Positions 24,615-36,176 of a stretch of 64,000 nt of DNA are shown here, piece by piece; position 1 is the first letter of the stretch, and every line of letters begins with the position of its first letter. Position numbers and translations under genes: made by a program. Source of the stretch: Globodera rostochiensis (taxonomy: Eukaryota > Nematoda > Chromadorea > Rhabditida > Heteroderidae); the NCBI GenBank assembly GCA_018350325.1, contig JAEVLN010000009.1:1757388-1821387 (forward strand), written 5' to 3'. A model generated the notes under the pieces. It had not been told where the DNA came from. It did no database searches and saw only the letters and a list, made by a program, of their open reading frames with translations.

Positions 24615-27600
24615 TTATCCGTTTTTTGTTCTTCCCCACATAAAGACATTGATGGTTTGCGCACTTTGATTGAACTGCTTGTGTTCAACATCCAAACTTT
24701 TGAATTCTGGCTTCACACCAGTTGCTTTATAGTGCAAACATTGGACTTCGTCCACCCGAATCAGGTCTATTGTCGCATTTTCGCGATAGCCCCAGAAGCT
24801 TTGTGGCGTGCCTTCGGGCCTCTGTAATTTGAATTTTAAATGATAATAAATGATAAAAGAGACAAACAAAAATAAAAACACTCACAAAGCAATATAGTGT
24901 TGCGACTACCAGTGTTTTGCTGTTCCAACAATTTTGAACCTGTTCCTGTTCCTGTTCTGTTCTCAAATTTTAGAACAGCCTGTCTGTTCTGTTCCTGTTC
25001 TGTTCCGACCTCGAGAACAGAACAGGAACAGGAACAGAACAGGAACAGAACAGAGTAAACTGTTCTTAGACTGTTCCAAATTAAAAATTTTCCGAGTGAA
25101 ATTCAGACTGAAATTTTAATCGATGATTCATTGAACAGAGTGCTCATCACTTGCTAGTGATGCTCGAGACCTAACCTTACCAAGAGTTGACCCCGAGACT
25201 CGAGAATTTGCTCCCAAAAATCCGAGACTTTTACGAAAATATTTTAAGTTAGGTTCAAAATAGGTTTGATCCCGACCCCTTGGGGGCAGGAAAATCGGGG
25301 AGGTCGGGGTTGGTCATGTCGAGAGTCGGGGGCGACCCAATTTTGAGAATGGGGAGCAGCCCTAATTCAAAATTTTTTGAGAATTCTGCTTCTGCTTTAC
25401 ATCAGGGGGGAGGGGGGGGGGGTCGGCGGTGCCGATAGGCGCCGCCGAGAAAATTTTGAATTTTTGACTTAATTTGTTAAGGGATTTGCAACCATTTTTT
25501 GAAGCTTTTTAGAATGGGAGGGGCCGGGTTGTCTATTTTTTGAGAGTTTTTTAAATAATTGGTCTTAATTTTTAAAAGTTAGAAAACAAAAAGCCCCTCC
25601 CCCCCCCTTATGATTTTTTCTCAATTTAAAGAAAAATAAATAATATCTATGCCTTCAAAAAATAAAAATCTAAAATATTTTTAAAATTACCATCAAAGTT
25701 CATATAATGTGAGAAAAAAAAATCATCTACACAGTCGGAGGTTCGAAGTTTCGAACCCACAGCCCCAGGCATCACTCACCATTATACGAAAAAAATTAAA
25801 TAAAAAGAATAAAAAAGAATTTCACTAGGAAAAGTTGAACCTTAGACAAAATTGAACCAAGGCACACACTTTAACCACTGCGCCACGTGAGACCATAATG
25901 AATCATTGGAAAATTTCAAATATATTACTCAATCAAGTTCAATTCTTCAATTTTTACCCTGTTCCAGCTTGGCCTGTTCTGTTCCTGTTCTGTTCCTGTT
26001 CCAGGGATTTTGAATCTGTTCCTGTTCCTGTGCTGTTCTGAAATCTTAGAACAGAACAGAACAGGAACAGAACAGGAACAGAACAGGCCAAGCTGGAACA
26101 GCAAAACACTGGCGACTACACGGCGCGCATGAAAATCTTTTTCAGACATTATTTTGCGAATTTGGCCATTAATCTTTAAAAGGGAATGCGTTTGAACGTT
26201 ATTGTGTTATTTTCAACTAACTCACCACAAATACAGGACAGCTCCAAGTGGCGTTGGACCATTTTTGTTGCGAAAGACATTCGGCTTTTCCATTACACAG
26301 ACATTTTGGGTCTACACGCCCAGAATCATTCAGACATACAAGATTTGTTCCCGGATTTCGTTTCTCAATATAAAGATTTTCAGGGGAAACACAAGCGTCG
26401 GAATTGGTAAGTTTGACGGTGCCTAAGCAAAAATTAATTTGGCGTTGTTTCATAAACTCTTACCAGCCTCATAATTCAAGTCAAACAACGTCGTTGGTTT
26501 GGTTAAATCAGTGGAAATGTGCGCGGAAATGATAAAGTCCACGTTGGGCTCTTCGGATTCGATCCAGTTCTTGTAGGCATTTGTTACGTTGTCACGGAGT
26601 GCGGCAGGGCAGCAAAGTCTTGCGCCTAAAAAAGGACAAATTAAAAATAAATAAATAAAATAAATTGAAAATGCCTTGCGCCCTTTTGTCTTTTCTGTAA
26701 CTGATTAGGACATAGTTTTTGCACGGATCGACACATTCAAACATTTCATTCAAGTATGTCAGTTGAATGCGCGCTTTTTTGCCATTGGCCTGAAATAAGT
26801 TTAAAGTAAGCGGAGGGCAAAGTCGGGGTGGACGCCAAAACCCAAATTAAAATGCCTTGATTCTCCAATAACAGTGGCATACAGGTCCAGGACCCCGCAC
26901 TTAATCCTCGGCTTGAGGACTTTGTTCGTTCGTTCAGCTTCCAATTCTCGGGGCGTGCCGCTTGTGTCCTCGCAGTTTAAATCTTATTTATTTGTTAAAA
27001 TATTTTTTTCTTTTTTATATTTATCTTAATTTATTTGTTAAAAATTTCTTTGTTTTTTATATTTATCTTATTTATTTGTTAAAATATTTCTTTTTTTATT
27101 TTTAATTCTATTTATTTGTTAAAATATTTCTTTGTTTTTTATAGTTAATTAATTTATTTGTTAAATTATTTCTTTATTTTTTATATTCAAATCTTAATTT
27201 ATTTGTTTAAATATTTCTTTGTTTTTTATAGTTAATTAATTTATTTGTTAAATTATTTCTTTATTTTTTATATTCAAATCTTAATTTATTTTTTAAATAT
27301 TTCTTTGTTTTTTATAGTTAAATCTTAATTTATTTGTTAAAATATTTTTATTTTTTATATTCAAATCTTAATTTATTTGTTTAAATATTTCTTTTTAAAT
27401 CTTAATTTATTTGTAAAATATTTCTATTTTTTATATTGAAATATTAATTTATTTGTTTAAATATTTCATTGTTTTTATATTTTCTACTAAATTTAAGCAA
27501 GCGGCAGTACGGTCCGGTGAATCCGTCCGGACAAATGCACTTCGAGCAGTCATTTGGGTTGAGGTAGCCGCCGTTTTCGCACCAATCTTTTTCTTTGCAA

Positions 27601-30600
27601 GTGTCTGAAATTAAAAACGCAAATTCACAAATTTAAAACAAATAATGCTTCACAATCATAATATTTTTATTGAAAGATTGCCATTGCAATAAATGCGGTT
27701 GATAAGCGCCGTGTCTTTGAAAGAAAGCCCTTCCCAATAGCCAATTGTTTCTTGGTAAAAGCGTGGCATTGTTATCAGATGATATTGACTAGTGTTAGGC
27801 ACGGTACGGTATTACCGCGGTAATTTTCGGTATTACCGCGGTAATTTTTTCGGTATTACCGATTCGGTATACCGACCGAGAAAAATGTTGAGATTTCGGT
27901 ATTTTTCGGTAACGGTAATTTACCGAATTACCGTTACCGATTACCGACCGAGCCATTTCTGTTTACCGCGGTAATTTTCGGTAATCGGTAATTTTTTTAA
28001 ATGCTAATTTTTTGGCGAATAATGTCTTGAATTGGATGAATTCCCCCTAATTTATTGACTAAATTGCTATCCGACGATTCTCCCTCTGTGTTTTTAGATT
28101 GAATATGAGTTTAATTTGGAATATTGGTCTTTATACAAAATGTCAAAAGGTCAGCCAAAAAAAACTCGAAATTTAATTCATTTTTAATAGGATTTATGCC
28201 GTCGCCCACTATCTTGACCCTAGATTCAAGGACCAATTTGTGCCAAACCGTTTGGAATTTGTCTCTAAAATTCATTCATGGATCAAATCGGACATTCTGC
28301 AAACCAATAGCGGAGAAATTCTAATTGATGTAGCTAATATTGACGAGGGTACTTACTATCTTAAATTAAAAAATGCCTTTTCTCATTTGTTCGACTTTTT
28401 CTATTAAATTATTTCTTAGAAAGGCCTCCATCTCCAAAAAAGAAGTGCGGTGATTTCTTTGCGTCCCGCGCGAATAAATTTGTTGCTCGAAAAACGCCAA
28501 CAAAGGGCTCAAGTCAACCGGCTGAGGACATTGAATTTGAATTGAATTTGTACAGGAAAGCGGATTTGGAGCCGTTGGACAGTGATCCTTTCAATTATTG
28601 GAAAGAGAATGAAAAAATGTTCCCTATTTTGTCCCCCATTGTTCGCCGCTACCTTTCGGCGCAAGCGACATCTGTTGAAAGCGAAAGGATTTTCTCTGTA
28701 GCAAGAGATGTTTTTAATTACCGCCGCAATTTATTAAACCCAGCAACAGCTGAGATGCTTATTTTTCTAAACAAAACATTGCCCATTATCAATTATAAGT
28801 ATTGAATAAATTGTTGGTTCATTTTAAATAGAATTTAAAAATTCCAAAAATTACCGATTACCGGTCGGTATACCGAATTTTTTGGCCGGTAATTTTCGGT
28901 ATCGGGATTTTTTCGGTAATTTACCGATTTACCGTTACCGAGAAAAATGTTGAGATTTCGGTATTTTTCGGTAACGGTAATTTACCGAATTACCGTTACC
29001 GATTACCGACCGAGAAAAATGTTGAGATTTCGGTATTTTTCGGTAACGGTAATTTACCGATTTACCGTTACCGATTACCGAAAAACCCCATTTGCCTAAC
29101 ACTAATATTGACCACTTAAATAAAATTAAATTTATATTGTGTATTTTGTTACGGATGATTGGTTATAGACATAATAAAAAATATTTGGTATTGTAAAATT
29201 TATTAATTCTGATCAGTGTTTGGCTGCAACCCTGGGTTGGAGCGTTGCAGGACATTTCGACACTGAGTTTTAAAACTTGCCAAAAGGGTAGTTCTTGGCC
29301 GTAGAATCCGAATTCTGTCCTAAATTTCGAAACAATTTCACCACGGACTCGAACTTTTTTTCGAATTTAAAAAAATTTCTAAAAATAATAGTTGGAATGT
29401 CCAGTGTCGAAAAGACCTGTAGCTCGGTTGGCGCAGTTAATTTAGTGCTAGCAACATTTGAAAGTCGTTAATTTTTTTAAATTCAACCAGATCAAGCAAA
29501 CAAGATGCCATTTGAAAGCTCGAAATGAAAAGGATCATTTTAAAAAAAGTCAAGCGAGTCAATTCATTTAAAAAAATCATTTATTGGCTTAACAATAGTT
29601 TTAGCTTAAAACTTTTTGCAGGGATGCGAATGCCAACCTTAAAAAATGGCACGCAATTCAAATTTTCTAAAACTATGAATAAATCGTGTACGGACAACTC
29701 GGCTCAGGACAACTCAGCTACGGGGACAACTCGGCTACGGACAACTCGGCTACTTAGAATAATTTTAATAAATCTATGGTTAGTACCCCGCCCCCGTAAA
29801 GTTAAGCCATTTCACGCCGCATAAATAGCGAGCGAGACCGGGGGTGCCGATCTCGGCAAATGCCGGGGTTCCAATGGCGTCAAATTGCAACCCCTGCAAA
29901 TTTTTATAAAATCGATAAATTTTGTTGTAAAGATAACGCCGTTGTCCCCTCTGATGATGGTAAAATTGCGAGCGTCGCTTCGTTCAAACTTATGCCAAAG
30001 GCCAAGTGCATGCAAAAGTTCATGGGCGGCGGCCACGGACTTATTCAATTGCTTAATTGCCATTATTTTGATAAACATAAACAAAAAACAAACCTGGCAG
30101 AGAGGGTTTCTTATCCCAAGCTTAAGTTCTTGCCAGCCGCCCATTCTGCCAATTGCAGATTCGCCGCACACGAAACAGGGAAAACAAATGTTTTTATAAG
30201 GGTTTTAAATATTTTTTTCTCAACTTTAATTAGTCCGGTATGAAAAAGTTGAATTACAATGAGGAGGAGTGCGGTTGCTAAAGCCAATGCCATGAAGGCC
30301 AAAAACACCGAAAACATGTTCAGGGACCTTTCCAATAATTTTAAATCGCACGCATGTTTCTTTCCTGTACAAAAATTGGGTAGAATAAACGAATTTGTAA
30401 AAATAAACGCACATAATCAAATTGAATGCTTCTTTGATGGCAGTTTTCCATGCTGTGTAGGGCTTAGGCACTGAAAATGCTTGTTTAATTTATTACAAAT
30501 CAAAATTATACAATCTTTTTCGCGAAAGCCGATCTTGATCGGGAATTCAGTCCATTTTGTATTGTTTTCTTCCGGCAGGTACTGACGCTTTTTCCGGCGG

Positions 30601-32797
30601 TTCCCTTCTTCTGGCACAAGTCTACATGCTTAAACAATTCCATTCACTTTATTAGCATCATTTAAAATAACAAAATCAATTTTAATCAATGCAAAAACAA
30701 AACACACTCTTTCGGGCTTCAATGTATTCCTTGTGCAGACTTTCCTTGTTACAAGGAACGTCTCCGCCATGGCACCTCAAACTTTCGCTGCGCTTCTTAA
30801 ATGAATTGAACGGGCTGGCCGCTGGAGGGTTTTTCCATGGCGGAAGTTTAAACTAAAATCGATTGGTTTATTATGGCATTATTAATCTTTTCTAATTTAC
30901 GGCATCATCTGGGAGAGCGGGTCTATTTTTATGGCACGATTCCAAATCCTCAATCCTCTTTAGAATTTCACGGATCTCTTCACAATCGTTCCCATACACT
31001 TCACATGGCGTAGGAGTGGACTAAAGATGGAATAAATATGTTTTTCCACTGTCCTGACTGACCCTGTTCGGGTAGTTTTCGTAAGACTTCAAATGCGAGC
31101 TTCGAGTGATTAACTTCGAGAATTCGGGATTGGCAATTTGAAAATAAATCTCCATCCGATCAGTCGACGGCGGCACAAAATGGAGCTTTTTGGCCCAGGT
31201 TCCATTGATCTTTTCCTGTTCAATCTCATTGAGAACGGAGCCGATGCCGTCATTCTAAAAGATTAAAATAAAATTAAAAATAATTTTATTTATTTCACAT
31301 CGATATTCCAATTACTGCCGTTCATGGTTTCTCCGCCGCTTTTCTGCCGAATTGCGCTTTGTTGCGGCCCGTTTCCAAATTCGATGAAAAAAATGGGAAA
31401 CGTTTGCATGGACCCCGTAATTGCATCTAATGTAATCGGAAAATTCCATTTTGTTTCAAAGCTTTAAAAGATATTAGTTAATTTATTTTGTTACAATATT
31501 ATTTAAAAGAATACGTCTCGTCGGAGAAGGAAAGCTTGAAGAAAGATTCAACGACAAGAAACTGTCCTTCACGATGGACACAAATTCGAACACGGAACCC
31601 CGCGACATTCGAAGTCGAATCCACGCCGAGATGTTCTCGGCACAATTCGGCAATAGAACTGTTTCCGGGCCATTTATTTGTACTTTTGTAGCATGCGTAC
31701 ACCTCGACGTGACTAAAAATAAAATGAAATTGCTAAAGATTTATCAAAAAGATTTACAATTGGCATTTTTCAGTTGGCACTTGCATGCAGGCATTGACGT
31801 AGTCTTGGTATTGGTTTTCGATATAACCCGCCGGAAGTTGTTCAACAGAGTCTATATCAAATTCATGTTCGTCACAAACAAGAAGGTATGGGGATGCCAA
31901 AACGTTGAGCACAAATTTGGGAACCTCCGCAGGGAAAACAATTTCCGTACAATTTGTGCCAAAATGGTCTTCTTTCAATGTGGTCGGTTCAAAGGCACAC
32001 TTAAAAAAGAATCAATTAATTTTAAAGCATCTTTAAATTACAAATTCGGACCGTTTTCTTGCACAATCCGGTGCCATTTTGTCCGATGGATGAAAGAAGG
32101 TCCAGTGCCATAATGCGAAATGCCATTCCATCAAAATCTTTCATAAATGCCCCCAAATGCAGCGCCTTTAGAAAGTCTGTTTCAATCGGCCCAAAATCTG
32201 TAAAAAAATTTATTAAAAGCATTAAAAACTTTGTCCAAAACCTTTGGATATGTTCATTGCCTCAATAAAGTCGTTCGGCTTGATGTGGAAAACGGAAGTG
32301 AATTGTCCATCAAGTCCAAGGCTTAAATTATAAACCGATCAACAATTTATGCCAAAAAACAGCTCGCCTCGACTGAATCGTAAAGATTCTGTCACTGATT
32401 TTGGAGACGTTCAGGGCATGCCATTCCTTACGTGCCACAACTCCGGCACAATCACAAAGAGGCCTTTCATTCACACGCTTTCCCAATCGAAATTGCCCCC
32501 CAAACTTTGAAGTTCCGGTAGCCAATTTGCTTTTGTAGCAAATTTGAAGGCTAAAAGCATTAATTTGAAAATTATAAAATTGTTGAAAACCCCAAAAAAT
32601 ACGTTTTGCATCCTTTTTCGAGCTTAAACAGTCCGTTTTTCTCCAATTTGCATGCACCCCACGAGGTACTCTCCGAATAATGCCTAAATATTTCATTTAT
32701 TTATTTAATATAATTATTTTAATAATTACCCTCCGGGGACAGCAAATGCCTTCAAGGCAATTAAAAGGAAAAAGACGTTTATTATGAGCAATTTCAT
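24615..32797 (-). CDS. Secreted astacin metallopeptidase with a long N-terminal region, disrupted by two transposons
   Basis: Astacins are zinc endopeptidases; nematode members usually carry EGF and CUB domains. Exons, right to left, start with a signal peptide (ATG at 32797, exon 32730-32797). Then come 32603-32683, 32368-32550 (3' end uncertain), 32242-32321, 32052-32197, 31758-31999, 31515-31712, 31299-31461, 31063-31254, 30901-31020 and 30704-30852. These encode about 500 residues that I do not recognise. 30512-30621 has the RRKKR processing site, 30328-30364 the ETCVRF motif, 30094-30168 [13 protein letters not shown], and 29938-30051 the zinc site [11 protein letters not shown]. 29787-29893 and 27682-27788 end the protease with [13 protein letters not shown]. 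27488-27604 is EGF-like. 26834-26982, 26675-26789 and 26464-26625 are CUB-like (GARLCC). 26226-26422, a split exon and 24615-24821 end at TAA. About 1085 residues in all. No AG acceptor was found before 30168, so that junction is unresolved. Confidence 0.82.
24910..26111. mobile_element. hAT-type element inside an astacin exon
   Basis: A 1202-bp element with inverted ends CAGTGTTTTGCTGTTCCA / complement and a perfect 8-bp target duplication, gcgactac, at 24902-24909 and 26112-26119. Both ends carry arrays of GTTCCTGTTCT words. It contains a copy of the 22-nt hairpin, a minus-strand tRNA-like unit at about 25835-25893 and a fragment starting TAGTGATGCTCGAGACC near 25156. No transposase is visible. 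Removing the element and one duplication restores a 78-bp exon (26112-26173 joined to 24886-24901) in frame. Confidence 0.92.
26990..27485. repeat. AT-rich intronic minisatellite
   Basis: Degenerate tandem units of about 35-40 bp built on TTAATTTATTTGTTAAA and ATATTTCTTTGTTTTTTAT fill the astacin intron between the EGF exon and the first CUB exon. Confidence 0.9.
27790..29104 (+). mobile_element. hAT transposon with partial transposase gene
   Basis: A 1315-bp element with inverted ends TAGTGTTAGGCA / complement and a perfect 8-bp duplication, atattgac, at 27782-27789 and 29105-29112. Both subterminal regions are arrays of CGGTAA/TTACCG words, direct and inverted. The middle encodes the C-terminal part of a hAT transposase on the plus strand. 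The N-terminal half is missing, so it is not autonomous. It lies at the start of an astacin exon, opposite to that gene's direction. Confidence 0.95.
28191..28805 (+). CDS. hAT transposase, C-terminal fragment
   Basis: Two exons, 28191-28348 and 28420-28805, join in phase across a GT-AG intron. Exon 1 contains AHYLDPRFK, the hallmark LDPRFK of hAT transposases. Exon 2 has a basic linker and then the C-terminal dimerisation domain: [32 protein letters not shown], then RIFS and [16 protein letters not shown], ending in a stop at 28803-28805. The usual N-terminal BED zinc finger and the first catalytic Asp are absent from this copy. Confidence 0.88.
29250..29420. mobile_element. Short copy of the CAGGACATTTCGACACTG family
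   Basis: It starts CAGGACATTTCGACACTGAG and ends CCAGTGTCGAAAAGACCTG, as at 22241-22712, but lacks most of the interior. It lies in the astacin intron between 29787 and 29115. A tandem run of GACAACTCGGCTAC follows at 29691-29757 in the same intron. Confidence 0.7.
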
Positions 32798-33005
32798 TTG
32801 CTAAATTAATTCAATAAATTATTTAATAATGAATTTGTATTAAATTATTGACAAATTTTGGATGAATCCGATGGAATGGGGGGGGGGAAGTGATTGAATG
32901 GACGGACCAATCGGAGGCCGGTTGATGGAGTCCGATGACAAATGCACAGATTTTCCATCCATTTTGGAAAACGGAAGGAAGAATCATCAATCACAGCATT
33001 CCGAT

Positions 33006-33176
33006 TTCTATGGGTATCAGATGGTGTAGAATCCGAATCTGACTTCCGTTTCGACCAAATGCGAACCCGAACCCAAAAGCTCTAAACTTTCCAAATTTGT
33101 TCGAATTCGGGTTCGGACGCATTTGGTCAAAACAGAATTCAGATTCGGATTCTACACCTCCTGAATACCCATAGAA
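33006..33176. mobile_element. 171-bp near-perfect inverted repeat
   Basis: The ends TTTCTATGGGTATCAG and its complement face each other, and the arms remain complementary to the centre near 33090. The element lies upstream of the astacin gene. Confidence 0.8.
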
Positions 33177-33259
33177 ACACTTTTTTATCGACTGGGAGCC
33201 CACAAACCACAGTGTTACCCTATTTCGTAATGTATTATTTTTAAAAAAATCCGGAATTG

Positions 33260-33362
33260 GTGCCCAAATGACTCGGTGCCCTAAAGACTCGGTGCCCAAA
33301 TGACTCGGTGCCCTAAAGACTCGGTGCCCAAATGACTCGTGCCCAAATGACTTGTGCTCAAA
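33260..33362. repeat. 16-bp tandem repeat in two alternating forms
   Basis: ACTCGGTGCCCAAATG alternates with ACTCGGTGCCCTAAAG, so the effective period is 32 bp. The last copies are shortened. Confidence 0.9.
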
Positions 33363-33519
33363 TGTCCGGCTCCGGAATTGAACTCGTCTCTGGATTAACG
33401 AAATGTCGTTCCGTATTTGGGGAAATTAAATTTCCAAATCAATTGCAAATGTTGAATGCGGGTACAATTATCGTATGAAGCGTCACCATAATTTCTCATC
33501 AGCACGCTAATTGTTGTCT

Positions 33520-33950
33520 GATGTTGCGCACATGTTCAAGCAGTACACGTTGCGCAACAAGTGTCCCAACGCGCACATGTACTGTACATAGTACATGTTG
33601 ATACTATACAACGTGCACATCTACTCTTACTGAAAATGTTTAATAATTATTTTGATAATATGATTGATCAGTATGGTTGTTGTGATTTCGCCGAGATACC
33701 CATTTATATAGGGGGTGGAGTCAAAAAAATTTGCATGATTGTCTCATTGTATATGTGCCACATGTTGCGTCGAATTCTTCAATAATGTTTCTCAAATACA
33801 TTTTCCTTTTATTCCCACGTTAACATGTTCAAAAAGTACAAGTACACACTCAACAACAAGTGCCCAACGTGTGCATGTACGGTACACACACAGTACATGT
33901 TCCAACCGTAGCCACTGTACAATGTACATAATTAGCCTTACAGAATATGT
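33520..33950. repeat. Two diverged copies of a GTACATGT-rich block
   Basis: Blocks near 33520-33640 and 33820-33950 share the order CATGTTCAA, AAGTACAC, CAACAAGTG, CCCAACG, GCATGTAC and ACAGTACATGTT. There is no coding support. The stretch 33380-35020 otherwise contains hairpin repeats at 34096-34117 and 34455-34735 and no gene. Confidence 0.7.
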
Positions 33951-34454
33951 TTAATTTTCAAAGCCGAATTTGAAGATTTGATTTAATATTAAACTTTTCT
34001 CTAAAACTATTCGTCCAAATCTGTGAGTATTATACCAGCCGTCGAAAACAGCCTCCTTTTTTTGAGACTTTTGCTTTATTCTAGGAGAGGGGGTCGGCGG
34101 TGCCGATAGGCGCCGCCGAGAAAATTTTGAATTTTTGACTCAAATCGTTAAAAGATTTGTAACCAAATTTTTGAAAATACGGTACTTTTTTGTTTTGATT
34201 TTATTTGTTTTATTCGAAAGTTTAAGGAAAAGTTCTAAAATTTTAGGGCAATTTCCCTCTGACCTGGAGGGGTCGAATCTTAAAAATGTTGTTCTGATTT
34301 TGGCTAAACATTCTTACCTATATATTGGTTTTATTTTATTGAGTTTTGACATTTCAATGAGAAATTTGAAGCGAATTCTTTACTTAATATTTATTCAGTC
34401 CTCCCCTTAACGAAAAATTGGGCAAAAATACTGGGGTTTCTGGACTAATTTCCT

Positions 34455-34735
34455 GTAACAAATTGAGTCAAAAATTCAAAATTTTCTCGGTGGCGGCGCC
34501 CCCTCCTCTCAAAACCCAGATCTCGGGTCGGGTTTCGGGTTGAGAAAAAGACCGGGTTTTGGCTCTCGGGTTTCGGGTAACCCGCGGCAACCCTGGTGCC
34601 GATAGGCACAAGAAAATTTTTTTGAATTTTTGACTCAAGTTGTGAAGAGATTTGCATAAGCGCCGCCGCAAATTTTTTTGAATTTTTGACTCAAGTTGTG
34701 AAGAGATTTGCATAAGCGCCGCCGCAAATTTTTTT
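34455..34735. repeat. Cluster of hairpin-repeat fragments
   Basis: A partial hairpin-repeat copy is interrupted by a GGGTTTCGGGT-rich fragment ending CAACCCTG. Two adjacent copies of a 58-bp block, GAATTTTTGACTCAAGTTGT followed by AAGCGCCGCCGC, follow. Confidence 0.7.
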
Positions 34736-35023
34736 GAAAATTTTAATGAATTTTGTTAAATAATCGAACAAAAATATGTTGGAAATAGTAAATAAGAAAA
34801 AACAAAAAACTTCTTCAAAATATAGCTATTAAGAATTGTTGGAAAAAATAACAAAAAAATAAGAATAAGAAATACAGTATTCAAGAGATCCAATGTTTTG
34901 GGATAAAATGGCCATTTAAAATATTTTGAACTACACAATGCCAAAACGTGATTTTCTCCATTAAATTCCAAAGTTTTCAACACTCACGGCTAAATTCTCA
35001 TTTTCCAAGTACATTCTTGGAAA

Positions 35024-36176
35024 CAGGGCCGTAGCCAGGGGGGGGGGGGGGGAAGGGGGGGGAATTCCCCCCCCCCCCCCAAAATGAAATTTGAGGAAAA
35101 AAAAACAAGAGGGGGGACCCTTTTGTTTTGCACTTTTACAAATTTTTGACAAATTTTTTAAACTTTTTTTAACAAATTGCCATCAAAAATCAAAAAAAAA
35201 ATGGTAATCCTGTAGTTTACAGGTCCCGAATTTTTTTTTTTTAAATGAGTTTTATGCAATTCTGAGAAGTCCTCGGGGGTTATCGAGGTCGCAGATCTCG
35301 AATATGACCTCAGATTTATCGTATGACATCATCTAATCTATGATTTCAACATCTAAGATTTTTTGAAAAAATTTTTTTTTTATTTGCTTGTGTTATTCAA
35401 TACGGCATGATGTTTGAATTTGTTTTTACGCATGAAAATATGCATAACAATTCAAGCATTGACAACATAAAATTGAGCAATTTGGTCAAAGATATTTTCA
35501 AAGGCCGCAAGTGTTTTTTTGCCATTAAATTGGCGCCACATATGTTCGTCCATATAACCAGGCAGCATATAACGCTGCGTTCCCGACATCGCTTTGTTCT
35601 TTTGCTTCAAATTCTTCCAGAAATTCTCCACATGATTTGTATGTGTGCCGGTTAATGGATCAACGAAATTTTGTACATGATTGACGGACTGATGGATATA
35701 CGGAGGGACAACCGCAATTCCAGCAATTGCACCGCCCATGTACGCAGGCCATCAACATCCATTCTAACTTATCGTCACCATTGTTTACAACTTTGCATAT
35801 TTTCATGCGTAAAAACAAATTCAAACATCATGCCGTATTGAATAACACAAGCAAATAAAAAAAAAATTTTTTCAAAAAATCTTAGATGTTGAAATCATAG
35901 ATTAGATGATGTCATACGATAAATCTGAGGTCATATTCGAGATCTGCGACCTCGATAACCCCCGAGGACTTCTCAGAATTGCATAAAACTCATTTAAAAA
36001 AAAAAAATTCGGGACCTGTAAACTACAGGATTACCAAAAAAATTTGCATTTTTGAAACTTTTTTGAAAATTCCTTCAAATAAAATCCCTTGGCGCTCAAA
36101 TGGGAAAGCCATTTGAGCGCCGCGCTCAGATGGTTCAAATTCCCCCTCCCAAAATTTTTTTCTGGCTACGGCCCTG
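35024..36176. mobile_element. DNA transposon with ISXO2/Merlin-like transposase and about 400-bp inverted ends
   Basis: An 1153-bp element with ends CAGGGCCGTAGCCAG / complement and a perfect 8-bp duplication, cttggaaa, at 35016-35023 and 36177-36184. Long arms (about 35160-35450 and 35790-36050) are near-identical complements. The centre holds a transposase fragment on the minus strand. The element at 38139-38421 has nearly the same termini and is a likely short derivative. Confidence 0.93.
35452..35739 (-). CDS. ISXO2/IS1595-type transposase, C-terminal part
   Basis: The reading frame contains VNHVQNFVDPLTGTHTNHVE, then FWKNLKQKNKAMSGTQR and MDEHMWRQF. This fits the ISXO2-like DDE domain pattern VxHxxxFVDPxTGxHTxxxE followed by W, K and a C-terminal WR motif. 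That domain defines Merlin transposons in animals (recalled knowledge). The usual N-terminal zinc-binding part is not visible, so the fragment is incomplete. Confidence 0.82.
   Translation of the reverse strand: MGGAIAGIAVVPPYIHQSVNHVQNFVDPLTGTHTNHVENFWKNLKQKNKAMSGTQRYMLPGYMDEHMWRQFNGKKTLAAFENIFDQIAQFYVVNA

Noticed and set aside
26834..26856. GC donor at TCAAG|GCATTT for the first CUB exon
   Set aside because: A GT donor at 26833 (GGC|GTCCAC) keeps phase 0 with the next exon and is the simpler model.
30682..31020. Gene end at the TAG just after LPDDAVN or at TAA 30682
   Set aside because: Both stops lie beyond good GT donors; splicing to 30852 and then to 30621 keeps the frame into the RRKKR exon, so they were treated as intronic. 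Transcripts could reverse this.
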